Source of the DNA: Pterois miles
Taxonomy: Eukaryota; Chordata; Actinopteri; Perciformes; Scorpaenidae
Direction: 5' to 3'
Length of the DNA: 64,000 nucleotides
Assembly (NCBI GenBank): GCA_947000775.1
Contig: CAMQGK010000514.1
Location: 6,603,501 to 6,667,500 of the forward strand
Below, piece by piece: positions 24,886 to 37,431 of the stretch (within the stretch, counting starts at the first letter, position 1; every line of letters begins with the position of its first letter). The notes beneath the pieces were generated by a model that was not told the origin of the DNA, made no database searches, and saw only the letters and a list, made by a program, of their open reading frames with translations. The position numbers and the translations under genes are program-made.

Positions 24886-26383
24886 AATCTACTGTCTTGT
24901 TACAGTTAATAAGTACCTTTTACAATCTCAACTATTAAAGCAAAATGGTGAAACAAAAAAGTTCCTGTTACTTCTTGCATGTGGTGATAATTAGTTTGAT
25001 TAAAGCTCTTCTAGGGATGGGTACTGCAAATCATCATTTACTATAAATACTATGATACATTGCATGGGATAGCTGTTTGCCAGTTCAGCTTGTCTGTGTA
25101 TTTTGTGCCTACCAAATAAGGCAGAAACAGATAATAAGAATGAGATATTTCCAGTAAGTTACTACACACCCTTACTATCAAATAAATCATGTAAATTCAG
25201 GTTACTGTGGAAATCATATTGCAGTACTGTGGACCGTGTAAATGCTTTTGCTATCACCTAATTTTAACCAGTTAAATTAATGTGAAAACTAGCTCACATT
25301 TCCTCTCAAAGCACCATGACGTTCAGGTGAGGAGATATTTATCTTGAGCGTTTTATGCTGAAAGGTATGAGTATAAGCTGTCTGATTGTCATCTGCCGGC
25401 TGGTTGTTGTGCAGTTCAATAAATGCCTTGGAGATGATTCCTATCCAGCTCCAAAGAAGCGTTCAGTCGTAACTTTTTCTCAGTGCCTTGTTTCCTGATG
25501 TAATCATATCTTCACACCGCTGCCCCTGTAATGCCAATCAGTGCATGAGGAGGAGGGCAAAGTTTCCCTCACACAACAATCATTCCCTTTACACCTGGAA
25601 GTGTAAAGCAAACACAGCTTGCAATCTGCAGCAAAAGATCAGTGTTTCCACGGCGGTAAACATGATGAGGAGAGTTGTCATGCGTCTGGTGTGACAGGTA
25701 AACACACAGCGTTGCCTGGCAGCCTCGTGATAAGCTGTCTGTGTGTGAGAGTGTGGGAGAAAAAGTTCTTATCTGTCCACGTTTCCATTACAGGCAGGTG
25801 TGTACGTTAATGAAAAAGTCCGACACAAGCTAACATAATCATTGTTCCATAGGAGAGTCAACACTGTATGTACAGACACTCCCAACTGACTCTACACACA
25901 AAGCGCGACGTCTATTACCTTCTGCATCCATTAAGCGGTTTAAGCTCTGCACACTTGTCAAGTGGTCAATTTCTAATGAATTCTCTGTGTGAGAGATGGA
26001 GGCAATAAAGAGGAAGTAGATGAGAAGAGGACGCTGTGTGCAGTCTGAGGCGTAATGAAAGCAGGGATATGTAAAATGAATATTCCTCTGGCCATGGCCA
26101 AAGTCCCCACGCTGTATCATTTTTATGGCCTGATCCCTCTTGGATGCCACCGCTCGACCAAAGGAGGATTCACCTCCACAACGCCCAGGCTGAGGGATTA
26201 CATCGGTTCACTTTCTCTCTGTCTTGACTAAGATTTCCATCTCTTCTCTTCCCTTTCTTTTCACACCACCCCTCCTCTCCTACCTCGTCTACTCCGTCGT
26301 TCTGCTTTGATTCAGCTCATGTAATCCGTTTATCCATTTCTGTCACAGGGCTATAACAGAGGGCACATAAGAATACACAAACT
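24886..26383. other. Stretch without gene; repeat-poor in its second half
   Basis: No shared repeats. From about 25480 to 26350 the sequence has balanced composition and no transposon-like pieces. A 103-codon minus frame at 25839-26150 has no known domain. Candidate regulatory DNA only by absence of repeats. Confidence 0.35.
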
Positions 26384-26631
26384 AGGGCTGTCAATCGATT
26401 AAAATGTTTAATCACCATTAATCTCATGATTGTTCAGTTAATCGGATTAAACACAAATTAATCCCACAATTCTTATCTGTTCAAAATGTACCTTAAAGGG
26501 AGATTTGTTGAGTATTTAATGCTAAAACGCATGTCTGGTTGGACATGTTTGTCTTGAGAAAAGAAGATCCGCCTGCACAATGATGTTGCTCAGCATCACA
26601 ATTTATTTATCGCATTAACGTTTTGGTCCCT
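26384..26631 (+). mobile_element. AGGGCTGTCAA MITE, internally deleted (248 bp)
   Basis: The left end is agggctgtcaatcgatta, followed by aatgtaccttaaagggagat. The right end is a worn inverted form (cgcattaacgttttggtccct). Between about 26525 and 26600 the sequence is not from the long form. The deletion breakpoints differ from those of the copy at 20781-21003, so the two short forms arose separately. Confidence 0.8.
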
Positions 26632-27044
26632 CTGGACGTTCGTCTTGAGTATTTTAAGATAGTCTGGAGTGCAAAATAATGTACAATCCAGAAGGACCGA
26701 ATGTCGTCTAATATAATTTTCTCTTGCTGGATTAAAAGAATGAATGTAACAGACTGGCTCTTTTTCTCATGTCTGTCTTTTTTCAGTGATGTGGAGAGGA
26801 CGGGTTTGAGAGGAGGGAGCAAGGAGAGCATGATTTCCATATAATCTGCATTTGAAGGAACCCGCCATCTGCTCCGAAGCCTCCGGCGTGACCTCACACC
26901 TACGGCAACGGCTTCCACAAGTTCACCTGGAACTCCCAGACCGCAAGTACGTCTATTTCACTCTGTCACTGTTTTCACGTGGTTAAGTTAACTTTGAACG
27001 TATGTTATGCTGGTCCGCCGGGACCACTGATTGGTATATTAGTG
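26632..27044. other. Nothing recognised
   Basis: Unique stretch. A 103-codon minus frame (26607-26918) overlaps the end of the MITE and has no known motif. Confidence 0.4.
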
Positions 27045-28065
27045 GGCACTGTGATGTCACCCTTTGGTTTGTGGACTATGGTTTTGACGCCTCTAGTTTG
27101 GCATTTTGGCTGTCGCCATCTTGGTTTTTGGCCGTCGCCATCTTGGTTTCTGGCCGTCGCCATGTTGGTTTTTGACCGTCGCCGTCTTGGTTTTTGGCCG
27201 TCGCCATGTTGGTTTTTAACCGTCGCCATCTTGGTTTTTGGCCGTCGCCATGTTGGTTTTTAACTGTCGCCATCTTGGTTTTTGGCCGTCGCCATGTTGG
27301 TTTTTAACTGTCGCCATCTTGGTTTTTGGCCGTCGCCATGTTGGTTTTTAACTGTCGCCATCTTGGTTTTTGGCCGTCGCCATGTTGGTTTTTGACTGTC
27401 GCCATCTTGGTTTTTGGCCGTTGCCATCTTGGGTTTTGGCCGTTGCTATCTTGTTTTTTTGTGGCCAGTGTATCATAGTATTTATAGCGAATGATAATTT
27501 GCAATACTTGTCCCTAGAAGAGCATATATAAAACTAATAATCTCCAAATGCAAGAAGTTTTTTTTTTATTTTACCATTTTTTTCTTTAATAGTTGAGAAT
27601 GTAAAAGCTATTTATTAATTGTAAGAACACAGTAGGTTTGATGCTGACTATAGGCTGTGTATGATTGTTTATAAGAAGAGGACGTAGTCACAGTGACGTC
27701 AGCCATCGGTTTGTGGATTACCGTTTTGAAGCCTTGAAGTTAGCATTTTGGCTGTCATCTTGGATTTTGGTCATTGCCATGTTGGTTTTTTGCAACCAGA
27801 TGGGACACAAGAGGGTGGAGCTAAGTACAACAAAACATGGAATAAGACATTATTAGGTGGTCAAAAAGGAAATGTAAAAAGGAAACCACTTTATGTTGAG
27901 GCAGGACCATAGACTTGACTGTATATAAGAAGTGGGTGTAGTTACCATCACATCACCCATTGGTTTGTGCAACCAGAGGATTCTCCCCCTGCTGGTTGGT
28001 AGAAAGAATGCAGGTGTAAAGCACTTCCATATTGGCTTCACTTTTCAGAACAGATTGCTGCCATT
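27045..28065 (+). repeat. Composite CRE/YY1-type dispersed repeat, locus 1
   Basis: Three sub-blocks repeat the same order: (i) 27045-27545, gtgatgtcaccc, ggtttgtggacta, then the minisatellite, then gtgtatcatagtatttatag; (ii) 27655-27875, cagtgacgtca (exact CRE octamer at 27694-27701), cttggattttggtcattgcc, tttgcaaccag and gagggtggagctaag; (iii) 27885-28065, aggcaggaccatagact, cacatcacccattgg, caaccagagga and attggcttcacttttc. All are colinear with 37432-38335. The class is unknown and there is no coding capacity. Confidence 0.85.
27115..27466 (+). repeat. 22-bp minisatellite, 16 units, with YY1-type cores
   Basis: Sixteen contiguous 22-bp units start with GCCATCTTGG or GCCATGTTGG and continue TTTTTGGCCGTC or TTTTTAACTGTC. 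From unit 4 on, the two types alternate, giving a 44-bp higher-order unit repeated about five times. The C/G difference falls on the free position of the published YY1 core CCATNTT. Units 4 (GCCGTC) and 16 (GCTATC) break the core, so 14 of 16 keep it. Because 22 is not a multiple of three and the unit lacks most stops, short open frames appear in several phases. These are artefacts. Confidence 0.95.
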
Positions 28066-29175
28066 TCTGGCACTTCTGCGTTAGCTAACATTTTCAATCC
28101 CACTGTTTCCTTCTTCAGTTCAGGTTTTGCTTTCAATGCCAAATTTTACTTTGAAAATGTAAAGTTAGTGTCCTGGCTCCATATTCTTGCAAGTATTTCA
28201 CTTTCATCTATTTAATTCAAATGCATAATGTAGAATTATACCATTACATTCAAGTCATTTGTCCAGTGGTATTCATTTCCTTAGGGATTTTTTTTATTAG
28301 AGGACAAAATGAACATTTCTTGTCCCGTTCATTCATAATCTTTCCTTTGTCATCCTGCCTCCTCACAATGTTCTCTCTCTATAGCTTTTTTTCCCATTAC
28401 CCACCACACTGAATGTGTTTTATTCATGTGCATATATAGTGACAGAAGGAGTAATGTATTCCTGTGTGGTTTGAAAATCACAGGTTCTTCCTCGATCTTC
28501 TCTCCATTCTCAATCTCCTGATGTATTAACACTGACACACGACGCCTTCTATCCTGTGTGAGCTGAGAGCTCTCGTCTGCACCCAGTAAACAGGTTCAGA
28601 CTGATAATGTCTTTGTGAAACCTGTACCACACAAATGAGCAGCTCATATCTCATACTATGAATCATCTCCTTATAGATTTGCTGTGTTCGCAGTACCAAT
28701 GTTCTTAGTTGATATTTAAATTTTAGATAAATATGTCTGACACATGCTCGAACCAGGATTACCTGAATGACTTTGCAGCTGATGATATGCAGTGACACTT
28801 GATGTTATAGTTTTCAGCTACCCTGGAGGGCATTGATCCTCCTTTAAGCTTTGTCTGGAGAGGAGTCTAAGCCTAAACCTTGGTGATTTTCTGTCAGGGG
28901 GAGGTGTGTGGCTGATATATGAAGTGTCACCGGTAGACCTCGTCGCCTCCAATCAAATTCCTAAAGCCCCGAGCACTGCGGAGGCCCACTAAATCACCGG
29001 GCTGCCCTGTCCTCCAACAAGAGAGCACATTCAGTTGCTGTGTCTTCCTCTACATGCAATGAAATAAACCAAAAACATTGACATTATTCACATGCATAGA
29101 TTAACTCTTCCAAGCTTGATGAGCTTGTTGCAGCAGTGTAAACATCAGCTCTCTTCAAAACCGCCCACTACTTAC
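28066..29175. other. Stretch with nothing recognised
   Basis: No gene or shared repeat. The part 28800-29030 is less AT-rich and repeat-free. Confidence 0.4.
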
Positions 29176-30061
29176 TCCTGATGAACACAGCAGTATACAG
29201 TACATACAGCATGCTGCATTCCTTAGTAGTATGTAGAATAAAACAGTTAAAGTGAGTTATTTAGTTTGCTAGACCAGGCTTTAGGCCTTTACTGCTCCAG
29301 TGCTCTTAAAGCACTGGACAAAAAAACAGACTCATACCAGTATCGCAATATTATCAAAAAATGCAACTACTGTGTAAGATACTACAGGATTAGCTCCACC
29401 ACCCCTTAAACTATGTGTTCAAACAGGTGAAGTAAGACAACAGGCTCATCGAGTAAAGACAATATATATAAAACACTGATCCACAGCATTTACTCAAACT
29501 GCTTTTTCAGTTACAGCAACAGAGTTACGCCTGTGGGCAATGGTGGAGCGCTTCAATTCCAGAAAGGCCGATAACCACAGATTCACTTTAATTTTATAAT
29601 GGACATCTCTGTCGGGATTTTTAAACAAGGAAATTAAAGCTCCTCGTCTACAAGTCTCTAGAGAGCTCCAGCTCATAGCGGTCATAGCGACAGTTTGTGG
29701 AGCCTCTAAACTCTGAAAACGTTGGCGCAAATGTTCAATTCGCGATATAATATTGTAAAACTGTCAGTATTCAAAATCCACACGGTTGATTTTCAGAAGT
29801 GAATTTAGTCTTGACATAGCTCCGAAAAATGTGAAATGACAAAATTTGGGCTGCTGTTGTGACTGTACCATTTCAGTGCATTGCATTGTGGGATACAGTC
29901 AGTAAGGTAGACTGGTCCAATGCGTACTGGAGATTTTTTACAAATCAGTATGACATCCAGGTGTTTTTACTGTAGATTTTGCTTTTGTTTGCGTACTACA
30001 TTCTACGTTTTGGCCAAATCAGTACGTACTACTAGTATAGTGTGTGATTTTGAATACAGCC
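29176..30061. mobile_element. Possible DNA transposon remnant with AGTATAC-type ends
   Basis: The left side has cagtatacagtacatacagc and ccttagtagtatgtag. The right side has gcgtactacattctacg, agtacgtactactagtat and tgattttgaatacagcc. These resemble the ends of a common teleost MITE whose termini are rich in AGTAT/GTACT. The middle (29500-29770) includes a 78-codon minus frame without known motif. The boundaries are uncertain. Confidence 0.4.
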
Positions 30062-30984
30062 ACGATGAAGGAGAGCCACTGGTTTACTGGAGGTACTGAG
30101 ACTGGGAGAGGGCTGCTCGCATTAAGTCAAGCTGCAGAGCTGCTGTTACAGTCACTGTCGGGCCAGTCGCAGCAAAGAGCTGATCCACGTAGCCTTGGCA
30201 GCCAGATGAATGTTGCAGGTTAATCAAACAGTGAGAAACATCTGGACTCTTTGTCCCTGAGAGCAGAAACGTTTAAACCAACTAAAATGAGTCCAACATT
30301 GGCAATTTAGATTTTGCATGTAAACACTGACTTAATCTGCAGTGCCTGATTGTATTCAGATTCTTGATACGGTATCAAACTCCAGGCTACCTGAAATAAT
30401 ATCTGAACATTTATTTGGAAAATATCAGAGCTAGAAGTAAGATCCGGCTGCATGGCAGTTGAACGCAGTTTTACACATTTTTCATGAGAAGACCTGAGTC
30501 TCAGAGATGCATGTTTGTTTTTTCCTTCACGCCTGTGAAATATACTCTTTCATGTACGCTGCTTTTATTTATGCATATTTTAATCTCAACCCTTTTCCCT
30601 AGAAATTACATTTACATACTGGTTTGTTTTGCCGGGTATGTTCTGCGGCAGTGTTTTCTAGTGAAGGAAGCGCTGCATTTTTGTACCACTGTGTCATAGG
30701 GAGGTGGTCAGGGTGGATGACTGGCTGCTGGACTTTGATACCAGAGAAAGAGATCTGCATCCTGACTTCAGGTTGAGACAACAGAAGCTCTGTGGGTCAG
30801 GTTAAAGCCACGATCAACGCAGTCTCAAGGCAAATGGTGAAATATGAAACTGAATCTATTTGATTAGTTTTTGACTCAACAACATATTTTTAGTGCGTCT
30901 TCTTATGAAGGCCTAGCAATATGTGGTGCATATCAACTTATCCACTTCAGTCTTTTCAAAATAAAACTACTTAGTAAGGTGTTG
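30062..30984. other. Nothing recognised
   Basis: Short open frames with no motif. No shared repeat. Confidence 0.4.
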
Positions 30985-31150
30985 GAAGAAATCGACATGT
31001 TTATGCAACAAAATTACTTAGTTAGGTTTAGGAAAAGATTGTGGTTTCTGTTCAAATAACTCCAAAGTGCCGTGACTTGGATATGAAAGTTACGTGACGA
31101 ATAAATCAACTCAACAGACACTGGTCTCCTGGGTGAGTAATCCTCATTCA
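30985..31150 (+). repeat. CCTAAACCTA family, partial copy
   Basis: The reverse complement of the family core is seen as gttaggtttaggaaaagatt, followed by gtggtttctgttcaaataac and gttacgtgacgaataaatca, then gtctcctgggtgagt. Related pieces lie at 39480-39620, 41670-41720 and 63555-63640. Confidence 0.65.
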
Positions 31151-33250
31151 AAAAGGGAAACCGGAAGCCCGAGGACGGCAGATAGACAAGCCGTTTTTGG
31201 GATATGTACATGAAACAAAGCAGCTTTGCCGACTGTCTCACATCACTCTCACTCATGTCAGGGGTCAACCCGAGTCCCCGACAGGTCCAGATATTTAGCA
31301 CGCTAGACATCTGGAATTCAGAGCGCCCATGTTTGAGTGGCGAGCCAACGCCGATCTGCTTCTTATCTGGAGCTTTTAGTAAGTTGTGTAGTGTGAACTA
31401 GGCATAAGCTGAACAGCCAAACAGAATAACTTCTCTCACTGACGGGCTCTGCTGCTGCTTCAACAAGCTGAATCAGAAAAAGTCCTCAGAAGACGGCGAG
31501 GGACATAAAGCGAAATGTAGCCGGACAGGTGCTCACCAACGGCCCGTAACTGTGCGACGGCCGAGCGTCGGCCTGGTGTATCAGGGCCAGACGATCCGAT
31601 CCAACGGACCACAACAACTTGGAACAAATGGTTTCAAGCAGCGTAACTTCCATGTCCAGAATGAATCCCACTGCTTATCCTGGGGGGGCTGGCTCAGATG
31701 ATTAATTAGCAGTGCTTAATTAGGATGCGCTATCTCAGACGGGGCGAACAAACACAAGTTCAAACTTAATGGAGTGCCAAGACGCAAGCGTGCTCACTTT
31801 CTTTCTCTCTAAACAACACCAAATGTGAAGGGTCGTAGTTTTGTAACACCAACTCTGTATTTCTCTGTTTAACTCTTCTTGGCATGTTGCTTCTGTTTGT
31901 CAGGAACAAGAACACAACAAATGAAACTTTAAATCTTACAAGTGTTGCTTTGTTTCTCTGACCATAAAGTAGTTGCATTTAAGTAGTTTTTGTTTTGTTT
32001 AATAGGCGTAACTTAAGAGTATTTCCCCCAAGGCTTCAGGTCTCTAATCCATTGGAAAACACAAAGTAAACACAAGTGTAGGAAGCTCCGAGTTCCTGCA
32101 GGGCTTTGTAAATAATGATAAAACTGTCATTTTACTTCCTTATAACAAGTATAAACCCTCAGATGTGTTCACCATAGAAACTGGCTCCTGCTGTCTGATG
32201 TGTTGCAGCTTTGCCTCACCTGCCGAGAGACAATGACGTTATTCTCACATTTAATTGAAATATTTTCACTTTTTCCATCATCATGCGTTATTATTCTGGT
32301 GATGGTGAGGATGTGATTTAATAACTTGTTCACCTCCAGTTCTGGGGGAGCTGATGTTGGATTGTAGCTGCAGTGACTGAGGCATTATAATGTTGTGTTT
32401 GGAGGAACTTCACTTCACTACATTTCCTAAATAGAATGTGTACTTTTACTTCTATATACTTCCCCCTAACCATCCTCGTTGTTCGTTAATATTGCCAGCG
32501 AGCAGGTTTAGTGAATCAGTGGTCCTAACTGTCAACTTCACATGATGACAAAGTGCAAACAAAGTGCTGTGAAAGCCGCTCAAGTCCAGGCAGGCTGCAT
32601 GTCAGATCATGCTACACGGGAAACAAACTGGATTTTGTTCTTTAAATCCTTTGAGTTGTGCAGATCTCGTTTTTCTCAAAGTGTGATGTAGCCTCCATTT
32701 TTAAGGTGGTGCACATGTTCACCAAAAGTGAACCGCATTTTGAAAGCAAAGATGAAAATTTGTTTTGCGACTGTATGCAAAATGTTCTGTCGCACTTTGG
32801 TTTGCGTGAACGGGAGGCAAACATTAATGTGTGACTGCCCCGTAAACTTCATGAACCATTTTTCTGGTTGGATATCTGTGTTTTTACTCAAGTCTGGCTT
32901 TCAGGCACTAAATCCACCACTGAATTATGGATTGCGTTTGCTGAGGCAGCAGTAAGTCTCAACAAGCTGTTTTATATTTTAAAAACAAACTGAACCTTTG
33001 ACTTCTAGCAGGTACAGTAAATCAGACAGCAGTGGGCTTGTGGATTTCATGAGCATTAAATAAAAATTGTAACTTTTAAACCTTTGTCGTATTGTCATAG
33101 TTTTGGCCACAGTCCTGTTGGTAGAAATACATAATAAGTAGTATACAGCTGAGTTGCATATTTTTACGTGCGTTGGGGGGCTTTTCTAAGTTATTTTGGG
33201 GTACAATGAGTAAGAATGGTAGCATACCATAATTCAATATTTTTCACATC
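31151..33250. other. Long stretch without gene or clear repeat
   Basis: A small GC-rich part lies at about 31490-31620. The short piece 32405-32465 (acttcactacatttcct, acttttacttctatatactt) resembles the thymine-rich repeat at 52118-52290. Otherwise nothing is recognisable, and open frames are short and overlap on both strands. Confidence 0.35.
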
Positions 33251-34590
33251 TGTCCTATCAATTAGGTCAACATGATAATTAGGCATTAATGTAAATTAAT
33301 TTAAAGGCCACTAATTTCTTTAATGCATTAACACAATCTTTCAGAGGTTCTAGGGGGTTTTAAGGCTGGAGAGAATTTCCTGATAATATACGAAACTAGA
33401 AAACCTACGAAACCCACTGGTGCCAACCGTGTCATACTAGCTTGTCAGGGAGGAGGTTAAATAACACTGCAAACCTACCTGAAATTTTAGCAAGGAAAAA
33501 CTGCCATGGCCAAAGGGCTCCCTTGACTTCTGACCTCAAGATATGTGGATGAAAATGGGTTCTGTGGGTTTCCGCGAGTCGCCCCTTTACAGACACGCCC
33601 GAAACCTGGCTTCCTGTGTAGAATACGTTCTACTTTCATTCCCTCTGCTAAACTAACTCTTGTACAAATGACTGTTCTTCCCATGTTAGACTATGGTGAC
33701 GTTTTACAGTATATAGGACGGCATGCAGGGCCATCTTTATACATGCGTCATGATATTCACTGGTTCATGCTTATCTACAAAACCCTCCTTGGTCTACTAC
33801 ATCACTACATCAGCTGCCTGTAACACCCGTTCTGCTCACCATATCTTGTTGAAAGTTCACAAAACAAATACTGTATTTGGTCCGTCGTCATTCGTTCCGC
33901 TGCAGCTAAAGACTGGAACGATGCATTGTTGCTTTGCCTGTTTGTCCTGCTACATATATATGTAGTATATGCTGCTCTGGATCTGTTGTTGTATTTCCTT
34001 TTTGTCTACTACCGCTCGATGCTCGTGTACTAGTCTGCATATCTTTAGTGCTTGCTGTTACATGTGAAGCTCGTTGTGATTGTCTTTACCACTTCCTAGT
34101 CTTGTTCTGTTGCTGCACGGCCTGATACTGTTTATCTGGTACTGTCCGTCGATTGTGTGCCTGTCTGCATTTTCTTTTATGTAATGCTCGTTGTGGTATG
34201 TAATACTTGTCAATACTTTACCCCCTTCCCTCTTCCCTTAAGAGGCTTTGCCTTTTGCCAGGCCGCCATTGTAAATAACAAGCTGTTCTTAATTGGCTTT
34301 CCTGGTTAAATTAAGGTCAAATTAAATTTTTTGAAAATCATAGTCAAGTTAGCACACTGACACACTGACAGCTGTTGTTGCCTGTTGGGCTGCAGTTATG
34401 TGTTATGATTTGGTCATATTTTGCATGCTAAATGCAGTAACTGTGAGGGTTTCTGGGCAATATTTGTGTTGGATTTCCAAAAATTGTTGATGAGAGTATT
34501 AAATACGTCACAAGTCTCCCTTTAAGATACATTTTGAACAGATGAAAGTAGTGTGATTAATTTGCAATTAAATAGTTGATTGACAGCCCT
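33251..34590 (-). mobile_element. AGGGCTGTCAA MITE, reverse copy, split by a LINE
   Basis: The two outer parts, 33251-33600 and 34335-34590, are consecutive parts of one element. The left holds aaactagaaaacctacgaaa, gacctcaagatatgtgga and cccctttacagaca. The right holds catagtcaagttagcacact, gacagctgttgttgcctgtt, tctccctttaagatacat and gttgattgacagccct. About 28 bp of the long form are missing at the junction, so the insertion came with a small deletion. The split shows that the LINE arrived after the MITE. Confidence 0.9.
33601..34333 (+). pseudogene. 5'-truncated non-LTR retrotransposon 3' end (RT C-terminal region)
   Basis: Plus-strand codons give TVLPMLDYGDVL, then HWFMLIYKTLLGLLHHYIS, and in another phase a TRSAHHILLKVHKTN stretch. 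These match in order the region after the reverse-transcriptase core in teleost non-LTR elements. At least one frameshift and internal losses separate them. The 3' end (aggccgccattgtaaataac, ttcttaattggctttcctgg, then a TTAAAT-rich tail) is the familiar end of one abundant teleost LINE family. The clade (L2 or Rex1-like) is uncertain. It is dead: no start, no endonuclease, no RT active site. Confidence 0.85.
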
Positions 34591-35733
34591 AATCCTGATA
34601 AATCTGTAGCTGTTTGTTTAAATCCGGCCCATGGTATTCTTTCCCATGAACCAGAGTGTGTATCGCTGGTGATTCTGACTGCGAGTAGCCGTAACTCGGG
34701 TGTATGATGCACCTATTTCATAGCAGGTGTGTTGCTCGTGACCCAAGGAAGCGCAGTGTCGAGTGTGAAGTTGTGTGAATGAGCGACTCTGGAGAAAGCT
34801 GCAAGCAGCAACACCACACAAGCACTCGGCCCATTGTGAACGGGCATGTTTTGAACGGGCGCTGCAATACTGGCTTTAACTTCAGGATGATGAACATTTT
34901 CAAACGTAGCTCATTCCTGGTCTGTGAGATGCACCAGTTGATTTATCTGGAGAAGTGAAGTCTGTGAAACACAGGGGTCTGGGGTTTTTCCAGTCACGTA
35001 TTTGTTGGGCAGGCAGACATTTGGGGAGTGGACGGGCAGGATGGAGGATTTGGGGCTCCAGCTGGGAAGATTTTCTTTTCTGCAAGAAACATCCCAGCCA
35101 GCTCAGAGCAGGAAACCAGAAGACTTTGTCTAATACTCACATTATTACACCATGGCTGCACACCTACATTAAGGTTGTTTTGCATGTCCCCTTTCTGTCT
35201 CGCACAAATACATTTTTTTTGTTATAACTTTGGCTTGTGGCACTGTCATTTGGAGAAGTATGTGACCTTATTAGACATTATTAGAGAGCTGCACTGATCA
35301 GTTTGATTCAGCTTCACTTCACTTGCTGTCAAACAAAAAGTGATGTTCAGTTTTCTCTTTGGAAATCACAAGCATATGCACCTTTAAGCTCAAAGTGGGA
35401 AATTAAACCATTCACAAGAAGGAAAAAAATCTATGAATGAACAGGTGTTTGTAGAAACAGTCACCTACACATTTCAGCTTCCTGCCCTGAGGTTAATGAA
35501 AAAGATGCACGCGCTTACACCAGGCTTTATACTTGCTTATAAGTGGCCTCAGCTCCTGTATGTATTGACACTCGACAGTGTTACAGCACCAGTGGATCAC
35601 AAGATAATGTGTGACAATTTCTGTGTGGTGATGTGACAAAATGCTTTGTTTTTCCACCATATACTGGGAATATTAATGGTGCCATGAAAATGAGGATGAT
35701 TTCAGAAAAGCTTTGCCACAGTGTCTGAAAAGT
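34591..35733. other. Stretch with nothing recognised
   Basis: Several short frames overlap on both strands at 34618-35297 with no known motif. No shared repeat. Confidence 0.4.
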
Positions 35734-36302
35734 AAGGCTGTCAAATGATTACAATATTTTATTGTGATTAATCAAATTTGTCAGGTATTTAATACACACA
35801 GGAATGGACAAATATGCTTCTTTATGCAAATGTGTGTATATATTTATTATTGGAAATCAATTAACAACACAAAACAATGACAAATATTGTCCAGAAACCC
35901 TCACAGGTACTGCATTTAGCATAAAAAATATGCTCAAATCATAACATGGCAAACAACAGGTGCCCCAAACTGACTGTGATTATGATAAAGTGGGCATGTC
36001 TGTGAAGGGGAGACTTGTGGGTACCCACAGAACCCATGTTGAGGTCGGAGGTCAAGGGACCCCTTTGAAAATATCCATGCCAGTTTTTCCTTTATGTAGT
36101 TAAGCACAGGTTTGGAGCTTTATTTAACCTCCTTTGTGACAAGCTGTTATGACATGGTTGATACCGATGGATGTCCTCGGTTTTCTAGTCTAAAACTGAG
36201 CCCACTGCAACCTTAAAATCGCAAGTTGCATTAATGTGTTAAAGAAATCACATCAAACCAAATTTGCATTAACACATTGTCGCGTTAACTTTATCAGCCC
36301 TA
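35734..36302 (+). mobile_element. AGGGCTGTCAA MITE, nearly full-length copy
   Basis: The left end is aaggctgtcaaatgattac and the right end is cgcgttaactttatcagccc. The internal landmarks are all in order: ttattattggaaatcaatta, attgtccagaaaccctcaca, aagtgggcatgtctgtgaag and acccctttgaaaatatcca. It is about 570 bp and lacks the first 40 or so bases of the region next to the left repeat. It is among the better-preserved copies. Confidence 0.9.
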
Positions 36303-37431
36303 ATGTATTTTCCTTTTGCACACAGATCTTGTACAACTCTGTTATTCTCAGTAGCTAAAAAATATTTTCCTCAAATGATGTCTTTTTAACTATTCTGTGA
36401 GGAAACCTAAGCTGGGTTTATAGTCAGAAGCCTCCCTTGTTCACATCAGAGGTATATCAGGAGTTCAAACCAGTCAGAGCAAAATCCGACCCTCATATCA
36501 TCTGACACTGCAGACCTTACAGGCCTGGAGTAGTAACAGATTATACAGAGCCTGCAAGTTCAGCTGAACTGTTGCCCCGATCATAATGTTGGACCAAATG
36601 TAGATCATCTTATTGCAGTGGAAACATAGCGCAAACACAGTTCTGGGCCCAAATTAACCCTGATCCTGCAAGTACAGGCTCTAGCTTCACAATAGTTATG
36701 TGCTCAGTGTCACCAGGGGAAACATTAAAATTTTATCTTATGTATTATTTGTTGTTTTGTTCTCATTGTTTCCATTTACAAGCTGATAGCTTGGCCTGAG
36801 TGACAGATAAACCCTTACAGGTGAAAGGCAAGGTTTACAATAACTTATTCATGATTTCTCTGTAGGATCAGTTCGTTAACAATTGATTACTTTGGCAGAC
36901 CGCTAAAGTAAAAGAAAACGCAAGAAAAACTTGTCTGACCCGAGGCGGCCTGAACGAGTCTCTGTCTCTTTCGTTCCCTCTGCCATATTAGTTTGATCAA
37001 TAGCACTGACACTCACAAACATCAGGGGTCATCCATCAGCTCCGTACCAGCTCGCAGGTAGAAAGCAGGACATCAAATATTAACACCCACAACTCCTCCT
37101 CTCGCACAACAGATCTCTGACACGTTGGGTGCAGTGAATAATTGAAAGTCTTCAGCAACTATACATTTACAACCAGTGACGCACACTTCCACTCGCCTCC
37201 ACTTGAGAATCCATCATTAAATACAGTAAAATTGTTAAAATAGTGAGCAGAAGTCAGGAGTAACTGCATCATCCTACCAAAAGGATAGTGGCTCCAGTTC
37301 AGTACAACTTGTGTTACCAGACGTTTTGGCCATCGTTCCTCTCAGTATAATAATATTGCACATTAATTTTACATCAATAGCCTGAGAAGTTTGTACAGTC
37401 AGATGATGTAACCAGATAATCTACACCGCTG
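36303..37431. other. Nothing recognised
   Basis: Unique-looking sequence with no supportable frame or repeat. Confidence 0.4.

Noticed and set aside
27005..27504. Minus-strand proteins with MATVKNQHGDGQKP-type repeats
   Set aside because: They are translations of the 22-bp minisatellite. The unit length is not a multiple of three, so the same frame is seen in several phases.
35734..36302. 8-bp target duplication around the MITE to prove hAT origin
   Set aside because: Flanks do not match at 8 bp. Several copies have TA next to both ends, which may be part of the terminal repeat, so the superfamily stays open.
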